5,035 bases of DNA, from contig CALKUG010000517.1 in assembly GCA_937996765.1 (NCBI GenBank), forward strand, positions 1 to 5,035. Direction: 5' to 3'. Every line of letters begins with the position of its first letter. Position 1 is the first letter of the stretch. Positions 1 to 5,035 of this stretch are shown here, in pieces. This DNA comes from an uncultured Ignavibacteria bacterium. Lineage in GTDB: Bacteria > Bacteroidota > Ignavibacteria > Ignavibacteriales > Ignavibacteriaceae. The translations under genes and the position numbers were made by a program. The notes beneath the pieces were generated by a model that saw only the letters and a program-made list of their open reading frames with translations, was not told where the DNA came from and did not search any database.

Positions 1-781
1 CGGGACCCGAAACAGTTACACTGCCTTTTGTTTTTGAAACAGAATTCCAAGCTATAGACACACTGGTTTTTTCAGTTAATTGAATATATGGCGCACGCTC
101 AACAACAACATCAGGAATGTTAGGTTTTCCGTAGAGTAAAAAATCTTCTGTAACTTTAACGCTGTCAAAATATGCCCCGGAATTTGCGTAGCAGAATAAA
201 CCGATTTTTCCTTTGGGGTAAGTAGCATCAGTTACGGAAGCAAAACGCTCGCCATCTACATAAGTAGTTATAGTATCGCCTCTTACATCTGCTGTTACAG
301 AGAACCAACCTGTAGGAGTGGCATCGGTATAAGTTTTCTCATAAAGTGTTACCGGTTCACCATTAACAAATTTTTGTAATTTCCGTTTAGGTCCGCCGTT
401 AGCTGCATCATCTAATAGTAAAATACGATAGTAGTTTTTTTGATTTACATAGCGGAAAATTATTCCAATACCGTCATTATCTGTTGATTTCAAGAGTGCA
501 TTAATTGTATAATTATTCAGTGAAGTGCTGTCGGCAATGATTTGTGTGCCAAGATGGTAGAAAAACTCTAATGGCTCAGCATAAGCCCAGATGTTTGAAG
601 TCTGTCTGAGTTCTTTATCCTCTACATACCATTTACTTGGACCGGAAAATGCGGGTTGGTCGTCCAAAATTGTCCAACCAAGTAGAGATTGATTATCAAA
701 ATTCTCCGAAAACAACACGGTTTGTGCAGTCGCGATGTAGGGAAATAAAACTATAAAGTAAACGATTACAAGTGACTTCAT
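1..781 (-). CDS. Secreted lectin-like/PAP-type metallophosphoesterase paralogue, 3' end off the left edge
   Basis: The minus-strand frame from ATG at 781-779 is open for 260 codons and runs off the window with no stop. Residues 1-19 are a signal peptide (hydrophobic VIVYFIVLFPYI, AxA-type site ATA|QT; no lipobox Cys), so export is predicted. Residues about 24-212 look like a concanavalin A-like/LamG or DUF1080-type jelly roll: an opening FSENFDN...GWTI strand, WYVEDKELRQTSN, and a closing GKIGLFCYANSGAYFDSVKV strand. From residue 229 (RAPYIQ...TSVSIAWNS...GSVTV) a purple-acid-phosphatase N-terminal/FN3-like domain begins. It aligns with RQPYIQ...NSVAIAWMT...GSVTV in the complete gene at 905-2632, and the lectin regions also align (NALLKS/NALIRS, WFSVTA/WFSLTA, YFDSVKV/EYDSVSV). 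A metallophosphoesterase domain is therefore inferred beyond the edge but not seen. The start is supported by the signal peptide and by a perfect promoter 22 nt upstream. The Shine-Dalgarno is weak (GGA, 6 nt spacer), which is usual in Bacteroidota. The substrate is unknown. Confidence 0.85.
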   Translation of the reverse strand, partial: MKSLVIVYFIVLFPYIATAQTVLFSENFDNQSLLGWTILDDQPAFSGPSKWYVEDKELRQTSNIWAYAEPLEFFYHLGTQIIADSTSLNNYTINALLKSTDNDGIGIIFRYVNQKNYYRILLLDDAANGGPKRKLQKFVNGEPVTLYEKTYTDATPTGWFSVTADVRGDTITTYVDGERFASVTDATYPKGKIGLFCYANSGAYFDSVKVTEDFLLYGKPNIPDVVVERAPYIQLTEKTSVSIAWNSVSKTKGSVTVSGP

Positions 782-802
782 TAATATTCCAAAATTAAGT
801 GA

Positions 803-831
803 CAAAGGTAACAGCACAATGTTAACGCAAA
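803..831 (-). promoter_or_regulatory. Bacteroidota-type promoter of the left phosphoesterase gene
   Basis: Read on the minus strand, TTTG (831-828) is followed after 17 nt by TACCTTTG (810-803). This is an exact match to the Bacteroidetes housekeeping consensus, -33 TTTG/TTG and -7 TAnnTTTG. The box ends 21 nt before the ATG at 781, so the leader should be only about 15 nt. The -33 element lies inside the 11-bp repeat array described separately, so a bound regulator would contact or overlap RNA polymerase here. The start site is inferred. Confidence 0.75.
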
Positions 832-859
832 GTTAACCGACTGTTAAATGCACGTTATC
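821..859 (-). promoter_or_regulatory. Four-unit 11-bp direct-repeat operator (Pho-box-like) of the left phosphoesterase gene
   Basis: Minus-strand hexamers are GATAAC (859-854), TTTAAC (848-843), GTTAAC (837-832) and GTTAAC (826-821). Each is exactly 11 bp from the next, about one helical turn. The last ends 10 bp upstream of the TACCTTTG -7 box. Tandem half-sites at an 11-bp step are the known architecture of Pho boxes bound by PhoB, Bacillus PhoP and cyanobacterial SphR; the SphR unit is itself PyTTAAPyPyT/A. The repeats and spacing are seen directly. Binding by an OmpR/PhoB-family activator is inference. The same array with identical geometry precedes the neighbouring paralogue. Confidence 0.65.
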
Positions 860-904
860 AATATTGGTGTGGTAAGATTAATTACAATTGTGAAGATTTA
901 TAAA

Positions 905-2632
905 CTAATCTGCCTCTTCACGGAGAATTTCCTCATTCTGTTTATTAGAGGCAACAACGGATTCTTTTTCTATACTGAATTGGTCTAAAATTGATCCTTT
1001 ACTATCAATTGCATAAATTTCCAATTTGTTGCCATTTATAACTACCTTGCTATAGTGATAAACTGATTTTGATTTTGTGATGTACATAACGTCTCTGGCA
1101 TATACATCCAAGTTCCCTCCACCTCCTCCGGTGATAACATAATGTACTCCTCCTGTTTTTCCGTGTTCATAACCGTGGGTGTGTCCGTTAAACACAACAT
1201 CGACTTTGTGCTTTTCCATAAGAGGCATAATATGGCGTCGAACGTTTAATTCACCGCTCCATCCCGTCCATAATTCGCAATAAGGCGGATGGTGGAAAAA
1301 AACAATCGTCCAATCACAATCCAATCTCTCGGGAGATTGTAATTGGCTTAACAAGAAAGCGTATTGCTCGCTCCCCGGTTCAAAGTCGATGTTGGTATCC
1401 AAGGCGATAAAAAAAGCTTTACCGTGTCTGAAAGAATAATAACGCTCAGAGTTTGAGCTTCCGTTATCCATATAAAAATCATTAAGGTAGGTTTGTGCAT
1501 TATTATGGTAAGTATCATGATTACCAATAACAGTATAAACTTGTTTGCTTGCTATCAAAGGTGCATACGCACTGAAATAAACCTGATCGTATTCTTCACC
1601 ATTAAACTGCGAAACATCCCCAACATGTAACGCAAAATCAATAGAAGATTTTTGCTCGTTAATTATCGAGTTCATAGCGATTTGATTATTGGTTAGTGTG
1701 CCACTATCCCCCCATACTATAAAAGAGAGAGTGTCTTTCGAATCTTCGGGGAAGGTTGTAAATTCAAGGGAATCGGCAAATAAAACAGTATCATTTAAAA
1801 CTTTGTAGGAATATTTACTACCTTGATCGAGATTATTAAGCTCAACATAGTGTCTGTTAGTTTTAAATTCTTCATTAAACGTAAGGGCAATTGAGTCCTT
1901 AATAACTGTAACACTTCCCAAGGAAGGTTCTTTTGTCATCCAAGCAATGGCTACTGAATTTTTGGTAGAGTTTTGTATGTACGGCTGTCTATCAACAAAA
2001 CCGCTAAAAGGGGCGGGTGCACTATAAACATTGAAGCCCCTGGTAACCGAAACGCTATCGTATTCCAAGTTACCCTTTCCTATGGAAATAACTCCAACAT
2101 CGCCATAGCCATTTTTAACAAAATTAACAGTTGAGAATAACTCACCATTTACAAATGTTAGTAACGAATCATTCTTAATAATTGCAGTTAACGAAAACCA
2201 ATCATCAGGTATGGCATTCTCAGTGTTGCGTTCGTAAAGCGATGCAACCACACCTTCACTAATTCTTTCGATTTTTCGATTCGATACCTTGTTTTCCTTC
2301 GATTCATTCAACACTAATCTGTAAAAATTGTTTTCATCTTGATAGCCAAATACCATTCCAACAGACAAGCTCTCATCTGACCTAATTAAAGCATTACAGG
2401 AATACACCTCAGCGTCAGCAGGCGGAGTGTGTAACGATGAACGCAAATTTGAACCCTCAGAAATCATAAAGGAGGAAACAATTCTTGTATGTGTTATTAT
2501 ATCTTTGAGAGGAGACGAAGTATTAACCTCAGGTTTAGTGAGGGGTGAGGATAGCGGTGTTAACGTGAGGGGGGATTGTGAAAATGAAAAATATTGGGAA
2601 ATAATAAAAACCACGAAAAACAGAAATTTCAT
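905..2632 (-). CDS. Secreted lectin-like/purple-acid-phosphatase-type metallophosphoesterase
   Basis: This complete 575-residue gene encodes an exported calcineurin-like phosphoesterase that probably hydrolyses phosphomonoesters or diesters outside the cytoplasm; its substrate is not identifiable. Residues 1-18 are a signal peptide (FLFFVVFII, SFS|QS) without a lipobox. Residues 19-45 are a Pro/Ser/Thr-rich linker, and about 50-198 a lectin-like (LamG/DUF1080-type) domain. Residues 215-296 form a PAP N-terminal/FN3-like domain (RQPYIQ, VAIAWMT, SKYSYKV). Residues about 302-490 are the metallophosphoesterase core: GDSG (D309), GDVSQ (D339), GNHD (N371, H372), HHPPY (H447) and GHTH (H484, H486). 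A PAP C-terminal-like beta region follows (GGVHYVITGGGGG, VVINGNKLEIYAID). Position 342 is Gln where PAPs have the ligand Tyr of GDxxY, and there is no GDxH His. No type IX secretion C-terminal domain is apparent; the chain ends in a charged tail. The start is fixed by AGGAG 7 nt upstream and by the signal peptide. The gene is paralogous to the one at 1-781. Confidence 0.92.
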   Translation of the reverse strand: MKFLFFVVFIISQYFSFSQSPLTLTPLSSPLTKPEVNTSSPLKDIITHTRIVSSFMISEGSNLRSSLHTPPADAEVYSCNALIRSDESLSVGMVFGYQDENNFYRLVLNESKENKVSNRKIERISEGVVASLYERNTENAIPDDWFSLTAIIKNDSLLTFVNGELFSTVNFVKNGYGDVGVISIGKGNLEYDSVSVTRGFNVYSAPAPFSGFVDRQPYIQNSTKNSVAIAWMTKEPSLGSVTVIKDSIALTFNEEFKTNRHYVELNNLDQGSKYSYKVLNDTVLFADSLEFTTFPEDSKDTLSFIVWGDSGTLTNNQIAMNSIINEQKSSIDFALHVGDVSQFNGEEYDQVYFSAYAPLIASKQVYTVIGNHDTYHNNAQTYLNDFYMDNGSSNSERYYSFRHGKAFFIALDTNIDFEPGSEQYAFLLSQLQSPERLDCDWTIVFFHHPPYCELWTGWSGELNVRRHIMPLMEKHKVDVVFNGHTHGYEHGKTGGVHYVITGGGGGNLDVYARDVMYITKSKSVYHYSKVVINGNKLEIYAIDSKGSILDQFSIEKESVVASNKQNEEILREEAD

Positions 2633-2639
2633 AAAGTTT

Positions 2640-2644
2640 CTCCT
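2640..2644 (-). promoter_or_regulatory. Shine-Dalgarno of the complete phosphoesterase gene
   Basis: AGGAG on the minus strand lies 7 nt before the ATG at 2632. It supports that start and is stronger than the weak GGA in front of the left paralogue, so the two paralogues may differ in translation efficiency. Confidence 0.75.
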
Positions 2645-2652
2645 TTCGTGTT

Positions 2653-2660
2653 CAAAAGTA
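2653..2660 (-). promoter_or_regulatory. Bacteroidota-type -7 element of the complete phosphoesterase gene
   Basis: TACTTTTG (2660-2653, minus strand) is an exact TAnnTTTG match. It lies 20 nt upstream of the ATG, giving a very short leader that still holds the Shine-Dalgarno. No TTTG/TTG occurs at the spacing seen in the left paralogue; the equivalent bases at 2681-2678 read ATCG. The usual -33 position is instead filled by TTAA repeats. A promoter lacking a good upstream element but carrying a repeat operator there is typical of activator-dependent promoters. The activator dependence is inferred. Confidence 0.65.
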
Positions 2661-2670
2661 GTTCCCCAAT

Positions 2671-2709
2671 ATTAAGCCGATATTAAGAAAGAATTACGAG
2701 AATGTTAAT
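2671..2709 (-). promoter_or_regulatory. Four-unit 11-bp direct-repeat operator (Pho-box-like) of the complete phosphoesterase gene
   Basis: Minus-strand hexamers are ATTAAC (2709-2704), CGTAAT (2698-2693), CTTAAT (2687-2682) and CTTAAT (2676-2671), at an exact 11-bp step. The last two 11-mers, CTTAATATCGG and CTTAATATTGG, differ at one base. The final hexamer ends 10 bp before the TACTTTTG -7 box, the same distance as in the left paralogue. The second unit is the weakest. A PhoB/PhoP-family response regulator is the likely class of binder, inferred from architecture only. No regulator gene is present in the window. Confidence 0.62.
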
Positions 2710-2724
2710 ATTTCCTCATCCCAT

Positions 2725-2760
2725 ACAAAAGAGCTCGCCCTAAGGGTAGGACGAGCTCTC
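2725..2760 (-). terminator. Intrinsic terminator of the RND permease transcription unit
   Basis: On the minus strand a 12-bp stem (GAGCTCGTCCTA pairing with TAGGGCGAGCTC, tetraloop CCCT at 2746-2743) can be extended by A-U and G-U pairs. It is followed at once by TTTTGT (2730-2725). The stem begins 33 nt after the permease stop codon. In minus-strand RNA the eighth pair is a U-G wobble, whereas the plus-strand version has a C-A mismatch, so the hairpin fits minus-strand transcription better. It separates the efflux unit from the phosphoesterase promoter just downstream. Confidence 0.88.
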
Positions 2761-2793
2761 AGTTTCAAAATATATTCAGTATTACACGGTTAA

Positions 2794-5035
2794 TTAATCT
2801 TGAGCAACCTTCACTTTCGGGGGTAACAACTTATACATCACCGGAGTTACTAACCTTGCCAATAAGGTTGAGCTTATCAATCCACCAATTATTACCAATG
2901 CAAGAGGCGAAAATAAATCGGAACGCTCCAAGGCAATAGGTATCAATCCGCCTATTGCCGTAGCACTTGTTAGGAGCACGGGTACAAACCTTACGGCTCC
3001 TGCTTTTTCAATTGCTTCTACAACCGACATTCCTTGCTCGCGGAGTTGATTTGTAAAATCTACCAACAATATTGATGTTTTTACTTCGATGCCAACCAAA
3101 GCAATAAAACCGATAAACGCTGTGAATGAGAGTGTGTAGCCCGTAAGTAATAACATAGTTACACCTCCAATAAATCCGAGAGGTACCACGGTTAATACAA
3201 TGAGGGTGCTTTTGAAATCACCAAACTCAAGTATCAATATTCCTATTATTCCAAACACTGCTATAATAATTGCTACACCAAGTCCGCCAAAGCTTTCCTG
3301 TCTTGTTTCCAACTCACCGGCCGGAACTATTCGATAACCGGCGGGTAATTGCAATTCACTTACTTTAGCAAGGATATCTTTTGTCAGTTTATCGGTGTTA
3401 TAACCTGTCTGAACAAATGAAGATACTGTTACTGCTCGTTCTTTGTTATAATGATTGATTTTTGTTGGTGATGATTCAAACGACATATCAGCCACTTGTT
3501 TCACGGGAACTAAGGAACCGGATAAAGATGCTACCGTAAGTTTGTCGAACACATCTATAGTCTGTTTTCTATTCCGAGGCAACGTAACCAATATGTTATA
3601 CTCATCTCCGTCGTTTTCACGAATAGTACTAAGCTCTAATCCGGCGATTGCTAAACGAATTGTTTTTGCAAACTCAGCTTCGGTTATTCCTAACATAGAG
3701 GCTTTTTCACGATTGAGTCTAAACGATACCTCGGTCTTGTTAGCACGTAAAGGATTAGTGATATACAACGTTCCTTCGGTATTCTTCATTATATCTTCAA
3801 CTTGGGCAGATATTGTTTTTAATTCAGCTAAATCTTCGCCGAGAATACGCATTGCTATTGGTGCATCAATCGGGGGACCATTTTCAAACTCTTTCACTTT
3901 AATAGTTGCATAAGGGTATTGTTTGAATTTTTCGCGGAGCCGTCCATAAAACTCTGCATACTCACTACTATGCATTCTCTTAATTTGTACAAACAACTCC
4001 CCGAGCGAAGCCTTCTGCCCCGTGCCTACCATGTTATAGTAAATCTCGGGATTCCCTTTTCCCACGTTTGCAAAAACAAATTCTACTTCCTTTTGTTGTT
4101 GAAGAATTTTCTCTGCATACGCAACTGCTGAGTCGGTTGCGGTTATATTGCTTCCTTCGGGAGTTTCAATAGTAATAAGAAACTGCGGTATTCCTGCTTT
4201 AGGGAATAAGCTAAATCCAACAATAGGTATCAAAGCTAAAGATGTTAAAAATATAACACCGGTAATTACCAATGTATGCACCGGTTTTTGTAGAGCTTTG
4301 GTAAGTAATTTTGCGTATGAAAGGTTGATAATTTTATGCATACCTTTCATAAACCTGTTGCCTTCCGGATCATCCTCAGGTTTCATAAATCTGCCTGCGA
4401 GGAAAGGGATTATGGTTATGGATACGAGAAGAGATGCCACAACGGTTGTTATAACAGCCATAGGCAATGAGCGGATGTAATCACCACTTGTACCGGGCAA
4501 CATTAATAGAGGCAAGAATGCAAAGATTAATGTGGCGGTGGTTCCCATTACTGCAACGCCAATTTGACTTGTTGCAGCAAGCGCGGCTTCATCAGGTGAG
4601 TAACCTTCGCGTAAGAATCGTGCAATATTCTCAACCACTACTATCGAATCATCAACTACGAGTCCGAGAGCAATAACCAGTCCTACAATACTCAGCTGAT
4701 TGATGTTAAATCCAAATACATCTAAGGCAAAAATGCCCATTAGTAATGAGAGTGGAATGGATATCATTACAATTATTGATGCTCTTGTTCCTAAAGGCAA
4801 CAAGGTTATAAGAACAAGCAATATTGCGATTATAAAATCTCGCACTAATCCGTTTAGCCGGTAGTCAACATTTGCTGCTTGTTTAAATCCGGTATCAACC
4901 GATATACCCTTAGGTAAAGTCTTTGAAATCTTTTCGATCTCAGCATCAATGCCAGCTTGTACATCGAAGATGTTTACATTTTTTTTCATATTTATAACAA
5001 TAAAAACAGCGATTTTTCGCTTAAACCTTCGGAAG
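2794..5035 (-). CDS. RND-superfamily efflux permease (HAE/AcrB-like), 5' end off the right edge
   Basis: This is an inner-membrane proton-driven pump subunit of the ACR_tran family (normally about 1,000-1,050 residues), which works with a periplasmic adaptor and an outer-membrane channel; neither partner is in the window. The frame stays open from the ATG at 4989 to the window edge, adding 15 residues (FRRFKRKIAVFIVIN). These match the family's GKxAVxxxI strand just before the NIFDV...I helix, so the start is outside and about 300 residues (TM1, first porter half) are missing. Numbering from the 4989 Met: TM2-TM6 about 50-200, with the proton-relay Asp pair D113-D114 (GLVVDDSIVVVENI) in TM4; TM7 about 237-258; second periplasmic loop about 260-567; TM8-TM12 about 568-718, with K637 (GIEVKTSILLVDF) in TM10. 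The Asp pair and Lys fit drug/solute-type (HAE) pumps and not CzcA-type metal pumps, whose TM4 reads DGAVVIVEN. Substrate is unknown. It is the last gene of its unit, closed by the terminator at 2725-2760. Confidence 0.93.
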   Translation of the reverse strand, partial: FRRFKRKIAVFIVINMKKNVNIFDVQAGIDAEIEKISKTLPKGISVDTGFKQAANVDYRLNGLVRDFIIAILLVLITLLPLGTRASIIVMISIPLSLLMGIFALDVFGFNINQLSIVGLVIALGLVVDDSIVVVENIARFLREGYSPDEAALAATSQIGVAVMGTTATLIFAFLPLLMLPGTSGDYIRSLPMAVITTVVASLLVSITIIPFLAGRFMKPEDDPEGNRFMKGMHKIINLSYAKLLTKALQKPVHTLVITGVIFLTSLALIPIVGFSLFPKAGIPQFLITIETPEGSNITATDSAVAYAEKILQQQKEVEFVFANVGKGNPEIYYNMVGTGQKASLGELFVQIKRMHSSEYAEFYGRLREKFKQYPYATIKVKEFENGPPIDAPIAMRILGEDLAELKTISAQVEDIMKNTEGTLYITNPLRANKTEVSFRLNREKASMLGITEAEFAKTIRLAIAGLELSTIRENDGDEYNILVTLPRNRKQTIDVFDKLTVASLSGSLVPVKQVADMSFESSPTKINHYNKERAVTVSSFVQTGYNTDKLTKDILAKVSELQLPAGYRIVPAGELETRQESFGGLGVAIIIAVFGIIGILILEFGDFKSTLIVLTVVPLGFIGGVTMLLLTGYTLSFTAFIGFIALVGIEVKTSILLVDFTNQLREQGMSVVEAIEKAGAVRFVPVLLTSATAIGGLIPIALERSDLFSPLALVIIGGLISSTLLARLVTPVMYKLLPPKVKVAQD

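Noticed and set aside
782..904. Riboswitch or small RNA in the intergenic region
   Set aside because: The region is explained by the promoter and the repeat array; the predicted leader is too short for a riboswitch.
875..911. AGATTA/TAATCT inverted repeat as a terminator of the complete phosphoesterase gene
   Set aside because: The arms are only 6 bp and AT-rich, the loop is 25 nt, there is no U-tract, and one arm lies inside the coding region. No terminator is evident here, so read-through into the left paralogue remains possible.
905..1000. Type IX secretion C-terminal sorting domain on the complete phosphoesterase
   Set aside because: The last residues are a charged tail without the conserved sorting-domain pattern (for example a D-x-x-G-x-Y/F strand followed by KLVxx).
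2578..2632. Lipoprotein signal peptide
   Set aside because: No Cys follows the hydrophobic segment; the site looks like signal peptidase I (SFS|QS).
2427..4676. Plus-strand open frames at 2427-2675, 3455-3913, 3919-4131, 4148-4480 and 4467-4676
   Set aside because: All but one lie wholly antisense to the strongly conserved permease; the one at 2427-2675 mostly overlaps the phosphoesterase signal peptide and runs into its promoter. None shows a recognisable domain, so I treat them as shadow frames.
4987..4989. ATG as the permease start codon
   Set aside because: The frame stays open upstream with family-consistent residues, and the protein would lack TM1 and half of the first porter domain.
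2794..5035. CzcA-type heavy-metal efflux assignment
   Set aside because: TM4 carries the Asp-Asp pair (VVDDSIVVVEN) and TM10 a Lys, as in HAE pumps; the metal-pump TM4 signature DGAVVIVEN is absent.

Overview
The window looks like a piece of a Bacteroidota (Bacteroidetes/Chlorobi-group) chromosome. It is moderately AT-rich. Its two clear promoters carry the phylum's TAnnTTTG -7 element instead of an E. coli-type -10. The exported proteins have short hydrophobic signal peptides ending in a Gln-rich junction (ATA|QT, SFS|QS), which is common in that phylum. The exact genus cannot be read from the sequence. All three genes are on the minus strand, and I found no credible gene on the plus strand.

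In transcription order (right to left), the first gene is the C-terminal three quarters of an RND-superfamily efflux permease (2794 to beyond 5035). Its reading frame stays open through the right edge of the window, so the Met at 4989 is internal and the true start is outside. A strong intrinsic terminator (2725-2760) closes that unit. Next comes a complete secreted metallophosphoesterase of purple-acid-phosphatase architecture with an added N-terminal lectin-like domain (905-2632). Last is the 5' part of a paralogue with the same layout (781 running off the left edge at 1). Its visible 260 residues are a signal peptide, a lectin-like domain and the first strands of a PAP N-terminal/FN3-like domain.

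The main discovery is regulatory. Upstream of each phosphatase paralogue are four TTAA-type hexamers repeating every 11 bp. They start at 821/832/843/854 and at 2671/2682/2693/2704. In both cases the nearest hexamer ends exactly 10 bp before a perfect TAnnTTTG box. This resembles the Pho boxes bound by PhoB/PhoP/SphR-type (OmpR-family) response regulators. Combined with secreted phosphatase-type products, it suggests a small regulon, possibly phosphate-starvation induced, with two related exported phosphoesterases. The efflux pump is insulated from it by the terminator. A second point is that the complete phosphoesterase keeps six of the seven PAP metal ligands but has Gln342 where PAPs have the metal-binding Tyr, and it has no compensating GDxH His. 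It may therefore use a modified metal centre.
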